NCBI GenBank assembly: GCA_017881145.1
Contig: JADGRG010000712.1
Coordinates: 1 to 11,232, forward strand
DNA: 11,232 bases
Reading direction: 5' to 3'
From: Sandaracinaceae bacterium
GTDB taxonomy: Bacteria; Myxococcota_A; Polyangia; Polyangiales; JAFGIB01
The notes under the pieces are model-generated. The model saw only the letters and a list, made by a program, of their open reading frames with translations. It ran no database searches and was not told where the DNA came from. Below, piece after piece: positions 1 through 8,551 of this stretch. The translations under genes and the position numbers were made by a program. Positions within the stretch are counted from its first letter, which is position 1. Each line of letters starts with the position of its first letter.

Positions 1-2526
<2,526 letters not shown>

Positions 2527-2563
2527 GGCGCTGACGCTGCGCGTGACGACGTCCCGACGCCGG

Positions 2564-3664
2564 TCACAGTCGCGGCGGCAGCACGCAGCGCCCGGTCTCT
2601 TGTTCTGCGACATCATAGTGCAGAGTGACATCTCCGAGCGGTGCGGCGCGGCGCACGAAGAGCGAACCGTAAGTCGTGAGCGTGTCGCGCGTGACGAGCT
2701 CGGCATGTGGTGCATAGACCAAGCCGGCGATCACTGCTTCGCCGGCCACGTCCAGCGTGCCGGCGCCGCCCACGTAGAGTCGGACGTTCGGAGCCGTTGA
2801 CGCGTTTCCCAGCGTGACACGACCACCTGCGCGCAGATTGCCCGCGATGAAGACATCTGCTGAGGCCGAAGGTGCCAGCTCGAGTGCGAAGTCGTTGTCC
2901 AGTGCGAAGTCGCCGGCGATGAAGAGCACGGCGTGTCCTGTCACGTGTAGATGGAGAGCGCCTTGTCCATGCACCGACGCGAAGTAGTAGCGGCCGCAGC
3001 CCAGCTCGAGGGCAGGCGCATTCGCAGGCAGGTTGAAGCCGTCGAGGAGATGCGGATCGAAGCCGAGCTTCTGGTTGTCGTTGTCGGCGGCGTGCGCGGC
3101 GACAAAGTCCGCGACGTCGAGCAGAGCGCCTGGATCGCAGGCGCAGGCGGGTGGTGCGTGTTCCGTCAGTGTGCCCATCAGCATCTGTGATGCATTCGCG
3201 TCGAGTGTGGCCGCGCCACCGACGACGAGCGCGCCTGCAAGCGAGAGTGTTCCTCTTGCAACGAAGGCGCCGTTGGTGGCGACCGAAGCGGTGAGCGAGC
3301 CAGCCGCCGTGGGATCGCTGCTGTTCCAGGACGAGGTGGCGAGCGCATGGTTGCTGACATAGTCCGTGCACGAGCAGAGCGCGAAGCGGAAGGTCGGCAG
3401 CCTGTCAGTGCTGGAGCTGCAGCCGTCGCCGAGTGACAAGTGTGGCGTAGCATCGCCACAGCGCGCCTCGATCGCTTCGAAGTCAGCACACGGAGCAGCG
3501 CGGCACTGGGCGTTCTCTGCGCCAGCCTCCGCTGACGCAACGGCACAGCCAGCTGCTCCAACGCACACGGCTTGGCGCTGGCGTGCGATCACGTCGGTCT
3601 GCGCGCACTCGACGAGGATGCCCCCCAGCAAGAGTGCGACCAGGCCATGCACGGTCAGGTTCAA
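2564..3664 (-). CDS. Exported Cys-rich beta-repeat protein, DUF7305-like, probable lipoprotein
   Basis: 366 residues, function unknown. The start is TTG, overlapping the upstream stop as TTGA, with a good Shine-Dalgarno 9 bases before it; no other ATG/GTG/TTG lies upstream in frame before the region becomes part of the preceding gene. Residues 1-20 form a hydrophobic signal peptide ending LVEC. Cys20 would be lipidated, but Glu at -1 is non-canonical and the n-region has no Lys or Arg. Residues 21-100 are Cys-rich (34, 40, 54, 59, 69, 82, 97, 99), which suggests disulphides. Residues 125-160 and 235-350 show repeated short beta-strands with Gly turns (LFIAGDF, VFIAGNL, LYVGG), then VYAPHAEL, YGSLFV and LHYD. 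That is the pattern I recall for DUF7305, a predicted beta-solenoid domain reminiscent of bactofilins and PilX-associated proteins. A DNDN segment precedes it. It is the last gene of the sigma-factor unit and is probably a surface or periplasmic output or partner. Family assignment is from memory of motifs. Confidence 0.8.
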   Translation of the reverse strand: MNLTVHGLVALLLGGILVECAQTDVIARQRQAVCVGAAGCAVASAEAGAENAQCRAAPCADFEAIEARCGDATPHLSLGDGCSSSTDRLPTFRFALCSCTDYVSNHALATSSWNSSDPTAAGSLTASVATNGAFVARGTLSLAGALVVGGAATLDANASQMLMGTLTEHAPPACACDPGALLDVADFVAAHAADNDNQKLGFDPHLLDGFNLPANAPALELGCGRYYFASVHGQGALHLHVTGHAVLFIAGDFALDNDFALELAPSASADVFIAGNLRAGGRVTLGNASTAPNVRLYVGGAGTLDVAGEAVIAGLVYAPHAELVTRDTLTTYGSLFVRRAAPLGDVTLHYDVAEQETGRCVLPPRL

Positions 3665-4509
3665 CGCGCGCGACCCTCGAGCCCGCGTAACTGTGCTCGG
3701 GCTCGTTCGGCGGCTGGGCTTCCGGGGTGAGCCGCCACCAGCTCACGCAGCGCCCGCGCTTCCGCGGTGTTGTCGCCGAGGTCGCGGAGCGAAAGTGCAA
3801 GACCCTGGCGAGCTTCGATGTCGAGCGCGCCACTCGGATGGTGGCGCAGCGCTCGCGTGAAGAGCGTGCGTGCGAGGTGCGGGTTGTCCCGATGCTCCAG
3901 CTCGATCGTGGCGCGTGCGACCTCGGCCGTGTATGCGGCTATCGACCCTGGGTGCCGCTCATAGACCAGGGCATAGACTTCTGCAGCAGCCGCAAAGCGG
4001 CCTTGCGCACGCAGACGATTGGCCGCCTGCAAGAGATCGTCGGGCGCCTGGTGCGACGTAGCCTCTGCGTGGGGCGTCTGACGGGGCTCTTGCCGTTCTG
4101 TGCTCTGCGGCAGAGCGGCCGGGCCAGGGAGGGGAGCGGGCGCGAGCGTCGTGGATGCCGCTGACGGCGGCGTCGCGGGCGTGTGCGCTGCGACGGGTGA
4201 TACGGTAGTCGGCGGCTTGCGTGCGACCCCGGACCAATAGCGCAACGCCGCGAATGCGCCGCCAGCCAGCGCGAGCAACACGGCCGCGGCGCAGGCCAGC
4301 CATCCAAAGCTGCGGACTCTCCGATGCATGGACGTGTCGGGCGTGTCCTCGGACCCAGCTGCGCCGCTTTCGGCGAATGCTTCATCGAGCGCGTGCTCGA
4401 CCATCCAACGCGCGCGCTCCTTGGGCAGGCGCAACGCCGGGCCGCCGCGCTCGTCGAGGGTAAGGCGCGCAGACCAAAAGGGATCAGGCTCGAGGTCGGA
4501 GTCGCTCAT
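3661..4509 (-). CDS. Single-pass membrane protein with C-terminal TPR-like repeats, candidate anti-sigma factor
   Basis: 282 residues. Residues 1-66 are charged and presumably cytoplasmic. Residues 68-90 form one hydrophobic helix. Residues 95-150 are a Pro/Ala/Thr-rich linker, and residues 155-275 are helical pairs with TPR-like spacing (RLRAQGRFAAAAEVY, then two further pairs ending in AHPGSPAAERA). The ATG overlaps the sigma-factor stop (ATGA), and its own TGA overlaps the next start (TTGA), so all three should be translated together; AAGG stands 5 bases before the ATG. Position directly after an ECF sigma gene, with a short N-terminal domain facing the cytoplasm, suggests that it holds the sigma factor at the membrane while the periplasmic TPR part senses a partner. 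This role is inferred. I do not see the HxxxCxxC zinc motif of ZAS anti-sigma factors or a clear FecR domain. It could instead be an assembly or scaffold protein. Confidence 0.8.
   Translation of the reverse strand: MSDSDLEPDPFWSARLTLDERGGPALRLPKERARWMVEHALDEAFAESGAAGSEDTPDTSMHRRVRSFGWLACAAAVLLALAGGAFAALRYWSGVARKPPTTVSPVAAHTPATPPSAASTTLAPAPLPGPAALPQSTERQEPRQTPHAEATSHQAPDDLLQAANRLRAQGRFAAAAEVYALVYERHPGSIAAYTAEVARATIELEHRDNPHLARTLFTRALRHHPSGALDIEARQGLALSLRDLGDNTAEARALRELVAAHPGSPAAERARAQLRGLEGRAR
3674..3678 (-). promoter_or_regulatory. Shine-Dalgarno that supports a TTG start
   Basis: On the minus strand the bases read GAGGG, 9 bases before the TTG at 3664-3662. It lies inside the end of the upstream gene. 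It supports TTG as the true start of the DUF7305-like gene and re-initiation after the overlapping TGA stop. Confidence 0.6.
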
Positions 4510-5075
4510 GGCTTGCCTTGTGTGCGTGCCGCGCGCTCGCGCAGCTTGTTCATGCCCAGGCGCAGGCGAGATCGCGCGGTCTCGAAGGGAACTCCCAGCT
4601 CGGCAGCCAGCTCCGGCGCGCTCAGACCTGCGATGTGGTGCAACACCACCGCCTCGCGCTGCTCGTTCGGAAGCTCATCGAGCCAGTGCACGGCTTGCCG
4701 CCGCAGCGTGTAGTCGTCGGGTTGTTCGGAGCTCGAGCTCACCGCGTAGAGCTCCGGGGCTAGCTCGCAAGTCTGCCGCTCACGGCTGCGGCGCCGTCGC
4801 AGGTACGCGAGCGCGACCCGCACCGTGATCCGATCGCACCACGCTCGCAGCGAGCCTTCCCCGCGGTAGGTGCGAAACGATCGCACCAGCTGCACCAGCG
4901 TGAGTTGCGCGATGTCGTCGACATCCGCGTCACCCGACGCGAGGTAGCGCACCAGGTTGCGGACGCGTGGCAGAAGCTCGAGCAAGAGCCCCTGTGTCGC
5001 CGCGCGGTCGCCCTGCGCCGCGAGCGCAACCCGGGGATCGGGGCGCAACTGGTCTCTCTCGGAAGGCACGTGCAT
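4506..5075 (-). CDS. ECF-type RNA polymerase sigma factor
   Basis: 189 residues from the ATG at 5075. The open frame extends to 5309, but the extension is Arg/Trp/Ser-rich, unlike any sigma N-terminus, and overlaps the upstream gene in another frame, so it was rejected. Residues 28-95 are region 2, containing LLPRVRNLVRYL, DADVDDIAQ and the helix TLVQLVRSFRTYRGEGSLRAW, with basic YLRRRRSRER at its end. Residues 130-182 are region 4, with LDELPNEQREAVVL followed by a helix-turn-helix (LSAPELAAELGVPFETARSRL). There is no C-terminal extension, so it is a minimal ECF factor that binds core polymerase and directs it to a dedicated promoter set. Its stop overlaps the next ATG by 4 bases, which couples it to the putative anti-sigma gene. 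The upstream same-strand gene ends 43 bases before it. The ECF subgroup cannot be fixed by eye, and no promoter of its own is evident in the 43-base gap. Confidence 0.93.
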   Translation of the reverse strand: MHVPSERDQLRPDPRVALAAQGDRAATQGLLLELLPRVRNLVRYLASGDADVDDIAQLTLVQLVRSFRTYRGEGSLRAWCDRITVRVALAYLRRRRSRERQTCELAPELYAVSSSSEQPDDYTLRRQAVHWLDELPNEQREAVVLHHIAGLSAPELAAELGVPFETARSRLRLGMNKLRERAARTQGKP

Positions 5076-5118
5076 CGCTGGTTGTCTCGCTAGAGTGGCG
5101 GCCTGCCGGCGATTCGGG

Positions 5119-6327
5119 TCAAAACGCCCAGAAGAGGCCCAGACAGATGGCTGGCTCGAAAGTCCGGTCACGGGCGACTTCCAGAGTCTTTCCCGCATAG
5201 TCCACCGCGTAACGCGGCGCGTTGGGTACCAGGTCGGCGCGCAGTGCAAGCTCGACGCCGACGCCCTCGGAGACGCGCGCGCGCACCAGGATCTCGGGCC
5301 CAAACACACCAGCGAGCACGGTGGCGTCGCTGGTGGTCGAGAGTGCAGGGTCGTGCACTATTGTGCTGCGCGCGAAGGCAAGCAAGCCCGTCTGCGCGCC
5401 CAGCGATAGGTGCAGCGCAGCGTTCAGTGGCACGCCGAAGGAGAGCGAAAGGCGCATGCCGTGGCGCGCCACATGTGCATCGGCGTGAGGGTCCTTGAGT
5501 GAGGTGGCAAGGCCGAGCACGGACGTGACGGCCAGCTCGATCGAGCCAAGAGCTATCCCGCAGCGGATGGCGGCGCCTTGCGCGAGATGCGCGCCGCCGG
5601 CCAGCGCCATGTCCCAGGCCGCGCTCAGACGCACGCGGCCGAGCGGTGCGGACGTGGCACGCGGTCGGGCGTCGGTGCGCGCTGCTGAGGTGTCGGTGCC
5701 GCCATGCGCCGCAGGCGCAGGTGCTGGAGTCGACCCAGACACTGGCCCGGTGCTCTGCGCGTTCGCAGCGGATGTCGTCCCCGCGGAGGCTCGAGCGGAG
5801 CCGTTCTCCAGGGCGTCGTTCCGGTCTCGCATGGCGGAGAGTAGCACCGCAAGCTCGCTGCGTACGACGATCGCGAGCTGTTCAAAGGTGGCGGATTCTG
5901 CCAGCACATCGTGACGACCATCCTCCGCTGATGAACGCAGCTCGCGCGTGTGAATCTCTCCGCTTGCGGCGTCGGCCACCGAGACGTCGTAGCCCTGCCC
6001 ATCGAGCACTGAGTGAAACCAGACTGCCGCAACCGCGCCACGCTCGGTCAAGAGCGCTCGAAGACCGTGCTTTGAGCTCTCGGCTGCGAGTGCGTCGACG
6101 CTGCGTAGCTCTATTGGCAGATCGCGCGTCTGTCCCTGCAGACGCGCCAGGATCTCCGCTTTCGGCGGTGCGATCACCAGCACCACGAAGCGTTCCTGCG
6201 CCCGCGCCGGCAAGATCGCACTAGTGAGCAAGGCGCCGCAAGAGGCCAAAAGCACGAGCCAGTGAATGACCCGGCCACAGCCGAAGCCCGATCCCGGCCG
6301 CCAGCTCTTGTCGTGAACGGATCGCAT
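5119..6327 (-). CDS. Exported two-domain protein: N-terminal alpha/beta domain and C-terminal predicted beta-barrel
   Basis: 402 residues from the ATG at 6327. The frame is open to 6525, but the extra 66 residues are Arg/His-rich noise and would occupy most of the divergent promoter region. Residues 1-43 are a signal peptide: basic n-region, hydrophobic core 21-39, and an ARA cut site before Gln44. Residues 45-168 begin ERFVVLVIAP and mix strands with helices (LLTERGAVAAVWF, a D-rich turn, then a helix near 149-166), as in a compact periplasmic alpha/beta domain. Residues 170-228 are a Ser/Ala/Thr/Pro linker. Residues 229-402 alternate polar and hydrophobic residues in strands and end in Phe (LGLFWAF), the usual signature of an outer-membrane barrel. 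It lies 43 bases upstream of the sigma gene on the same strand and may share its transcript, which suggests an envelope-sensing or target role. No named family was recognised. The barrel call is inference from strand pattern and terminal Phe. Confidence 0.78.
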   Translation of the reverse strand: MRSVHDKSWRPGSGFGCGRVIHWLVLLASCGALLTSAILPARAQERFVVLVIAPPKAEILARLQGQTRDLPIELRSVDALAAESSKHGLRALLTERGAVAAVWFHSVLDGQGYDVSVADAASGEIHTRELRSSAEDGRHDVLAESATFEQLAIVVRSELAVLLSAMRDRNDALENGSARASAGTTSAANAQSTGPVSGSTPAPAPAAHGGTDTSAARTDARPRATSAPLGRVRLSAAWDMALAGGAHLAQGAAIRCGIALGSIELAVTSVLGLATSLKDPHADAHVARHGMRLSLSFGVPLNAALHLSLGAQTGLLAFARSTIVHDPALSTTSDATVLAGVFGPEILVRARVSEGVGVELALRADLVPNAPRYAVDYAGKTLEVARDRTFEPAICLGLFWAF

Positions 6328-6338
6328 CGACGTGGCCC

Positions 6339-6347
6339 ACTCTAGCA
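6339..6347 (-). promoter_or_regulatory. Possible extended -10 promoter for the minus-strand four-gene unit
   Basis: Minus-strand TGCTAGAGT resembles an extended -10 element (TGnTATAAT, 4 of 6 matches in the hexamer). It ends 11 bases before the ATG at 6327, so the transcript would be nearly leaderless, in keeping with the lack of a clear Shine-Dalgarno. No -35 match is visible at 17 bases. Weak evidence on its own. Confidence 0.28.
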
Positions 6348-6427
6348 GTAGATGGCGACGCCCGTGCCTCTGGCAGCTTGCGCCCATTTCGGGGAGCGGG
6401 TGGGGTCGTGTGCAGGCTGGCCGCGCA

Positions 6428-6445
6428 GTGGGGTGGCCACCACAC
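6428..6445. promoter_or_regulatory. Inverted repeat in divergent intergenic region, candidate operator
   Basis: GTGGGGTGG followed directly by CCACCACAC forms an 18-bp inverted repeat with one mismatched pair (6431/6442). The central 10 bases (6432-6441) are a perfect palindrome. It lies between the divergent genes starting at 6327 (minus) and 6507 (plus), 62 bases before the plus-strand ATG. A dimeric regulator could bind here, but it may be chance in GC-rich DNA. The remainder of 6328-6506 shows no further clear signal. Confidence 0.35.
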
Positions 6446-6506
6446 TTTGGATCACGCGCAGATCGCCGTGACCCGATCGCGCGCCGGCCTCGCACCCTGC
6501 AGCGAG

Positions 6507-8477
6507 ATGCGCATCTCCTTTCCATTCGATGTCCTCGCTCACGTGCTACTTTTCGCTGCCGCTATTGGCTGCTCGCGGTCTGGAGCGCGCGGACAAACCG
6601 ATGCCGCTCTGGGCACGTCGGGTTCCCGACCTGACTTCGGCACGGTCGCGTTCGATGGCGGTGGTGTGCCAGCAGCCGCGCAGGCGTGTTCGGGTGGCGC
6701 CTGCCAGGACTTTCCTGCGGAGCCGATCTTCGACTACGAGCAAGGCAGCTCGCCGCCCACGGACGCAGCGCGCTTCTTCGGCAAAGCGGACGAGTTTGCG
6801 GCGCCCGGCGCCTGTGTCCTCGAGCCAGCGCTCTCGGAGGGCCAGCGCCCGGGAGCACTCTTCCCGCGCAACTGGCTGCGGCCGCGCTTTCGCTTCACTG
6901 CGCTGCCGGGTGAAGACTTGTGGGAGATCAGGCTTTCGGCCGCGCTGGAAGAACACGCGCTGGTCGCATACACCACGCGTACCACTTGGACCTTGCCACG
7001 CGAGATCTGGAAAGGCTTGTCAGCGCATGTGGTCGACGCGCCGATCACCGTGACCATCCGAGGCGTGAGCAAGAGCGCGCCGGGCAAGCCCTCCGGCACG
7101 CGCGGCACGTTCTCGATCGCGCCGGTCGATGCGCGCGGCAAGCTCGTATACTGGGCGACCACTTCCTCCGAAGTGAAGCCCGACACCAGCAAGCTGGTCG
7201 GCTTCGATGTGGGCGACGAAAGCGTGATCGATGCGCTCACCATCCCCCAGGTCAGCGCGAGCACGATTCTCTCCTCGGGCGGTCGCGATTTGCGTGGCAA
7301 GTACGATGACCCGCACGGCGTGCCCGCCGGCCACGCGCAGTGCATCGGTTGTCACGTGGCCACGCCGGACGGCACAGCCGTCGCGTTCACCGATCACTGG
7401 CCCTGGAACGCGCTCCTTGCGTCGGTGCAAGCCTCAGACGTTGGTGCAGCGCCGAGCTATCTAAGCACGGGCGCGCAGCTCCTCTTGAACCAACCCTGGC
7501 TCGGGATGCAAACGTTTTCGAAGGCGCACTGGAGCACCGGTGATCGCGTGATGCTCGCGGTCTATTCGCCGCGCAACACCGGCCAAGGTGACGTGGGCTT
7601 CACAGATGGCGCGCCCTATCCGAGCCACTCCGACCGCTTGGCTTGGTTCGACCTGGAGACCGACGCGACGTTTCCCGTCGACCCCACCAAGGGCGACGTG
7701 CAAGCGCAACGCAATCAAGGGATCACAAGCCAACTCGGTCGCGCGTTCGGGCTGCTCGCACTGGAGGGTGAGACGCGCTCGGTCGCCGCTCCCAGCTTCA
7801 CTCACGACGGAACTCGCATCGCCTACACGTCGGCCGACGTGACGCAGGACGGACGCCTCGCAGGCAACAACCAGGAGGTCGACCTGCACGTGGTTCCCTA
7901 CAACGATCGCAAGGGTGGCAAGGTCAGCGCCGTGCAAGGCGCCGCGGAGCCTCACGTGGCCGAATACTATCCGGCGTTCTCAGCCGACGACGCTCTGATT
8001 GCCTTCACGCGCGTCGCGAAGATCGACGGCGCACCCATGTATTACCGCGCAGACGGTGAAGTGTATGTGGTGCCAAGCGCTGGGGGCGCGGCACATCGCG
8101 TGCTCGGCAACGATCCGCCCGCTTGCACTGGGCAGAAAAGCCCCGGGGTGATCAATTCCTGGCCCAAGTGGTCGCCGACCGTCACGCAGCTCGCGGCGAC
8201 CAGTCCCGAGTTTGGCCTGCCAGCGCGCTCGTTCTACTGGCTGGTGTTCTCGTCCGCGCGTGCCTACGACGGACAATTCGAGCTTCCGAAGACGCAATAC
8301 AGTCCGCCGGACACGCGCTCGTCGCAGCTATACGTGAGTGCGGTGGTGCGTAACGAGCAAAGCGGCGAGGTGCAGAGCTACCCCGCCGTCTACCTGTGGA
8401 ACCAGGATCCAAGCACCAGCAACCTCACGCCTGCCTGGGACGAGTTCAAGATTCCCGAGGTGCCCCCGCCCGAATGA
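6507..8477 (+). CDS. Lipoprotein with CxxCH motif and TolB/PD40-like propeller
   Basis: 656 residues from the ATG at 6507. An upstream start at 6378 is possible, but it only adds 43 residues with no protein character ahead of an obvious signal peptide. Residues 1-21 end in the lipobox AIGC, so Cys22 is lipidated and the protein is envelope-anchored. Residues 60-250 form a conserved-looking N-terminal region (ALFPRNWLRPRFRF, WTLPREIW, GTFSIAPVDARGKLVYW, VGFDVGDESV) that resembles myxobacterial lipoproteins I recall, with an Ig/fibronectin-like strand pattern. At 279-283 stands CIGCH, a c-type haem attachment motif. Residues 284-650 hold PD40/TolB-type blades, for example APSFTHDGTRIAYTS (428-442), YPAFSADDALIAFTR (488-502) and a degenerate one at 550-565. 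If haem is attached, the protein is a periplasmic or surface monohaem electron carrier or sensor fused to a propeller; the axial partner ligand is not identifiable. Function unknown. It is divergent from the sigma-factor unit and 74 bases ahead of the next lipoprotein gene. Confidence 0.85.
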   Translation: MRISFPFDVLAHVLLFAAAIGCSRSGARGQTDAALGTSGSRPDFGTVAFDGGGVPAAAQACSGGACQDFPAEPIFDYEQGSSPPTDAARFFGKADEFAAPGACVLEPALSEGQRPGALFPRNWLRPRFRFTALPGEDLWEIRLSAALEEHALVAYTTRTTWTLPREIWKGLSAHVVDAPITVTIRGVSKSAPGKPSGTRGTFSIAPVDARGKLVYWATTSSEVKPDTSKLVGFDVGDESVIDALTIPQVSASTILSSGGRDLRGKYDDPHGVPAGHAQCIGCHVATPDGTAVAFTDHWPWNALLASVQASDVGAAPSYLSTGAQLLLNQPWLGMQTFSKAHWSTGDRVMLAVYSPRNTGQGDVGFTDGAPYPSHSDRLAWFDLETDATFPVDPTKGDVQAQRNQGITSQLGRAFGLLALEGETRSVAAPSFTHDGTRIAYTSADVTQDGRLAGNNQEVDLHVVPYNDRKGGKVSAVQGAAEPHVAEYYPAFSADDALIAFTRVAKIDGAPMYYRADGEVYVVPSAGGAAHRVLGNDPPACTGQKSPGVINSWPKWSPTVTQLAATSPEFGLPARSFYWLVFSSARAYDGQFELPKTQYSPPDTRSSQLYVSAVVRNEQSGEVQSYPAVYLWNQDPSTSNLTPAWDEFKIPEVPPPE

Positions 8478-8500
8478 CTCGCCGGCGCGACGCGCTCCGG

Positions 8501-8529
8501 TTGCAGGTACTCGGCTAGGCTTGTATGAA
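8501..8529 (+). promoter_or_regulatory. Possible sigma-70-type promoter for the GDPD-like lipoprotein gene
   Basis: TTGCAG (8501-8506), a 17-base spacer, then TATGAA (8524-8529), upstream of the ATG at 8552. The match is 3 of 6 at -35 and 4 of 6 at -10, with ideal spacing. CATAGT at 8532-8537 is an alternative -10. If real, this gene can be expressed independently of the preceding one. Confidence 0.3.
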
Positions 8530-8551
8530 GTCATAGTTGAGCTTTCCGCAG

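Noticed and set aside
2527..2567. A possible terminator hairpin (GTGAC 2543-2547 with GTCAC 2563-2567) between the formate dehydrogenase and DUF7305-like genes.
   Set aside because: The stem is only five pairs with a 15-base loop and it runs into the stop codon of the convergent gene. Too weak to list as a feature.
5091..5099. CTAGAGTGG on the plus strand before the sigma gene, also present on the minus strand before 6327.
   Set aside because: The two copies are in opposite orientation relative to the genes they precede, so a shared promoter or operator is unlikely; a 9-base match at this distance may be chance.
5076..5309. A longer N-terminus for the sigma factor, starting at 5309.
   Set aside because: The 78 extra residues have no sigma-like character and overlap the end of the upstream exported-protein gene in another frame. 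The ATG at 5075 gives a normal ECF length.
6378..6506. A longer N-terminus for the CxxCH lipoprotein, starting at 6378.
   Set aside because: It would place 43 non-descript residues before a complete lipoprotein signal sequence. The ATG at 6507 opens directly onto it.
6328..6525. A longer N-terminus for the barrel protein, starting at 6525.
   Set aside because: The extension is Arg/Cys/His-rich, crosses the start of the divergent gene and would bury an otherwise standard signal peptide 66 residues inside.
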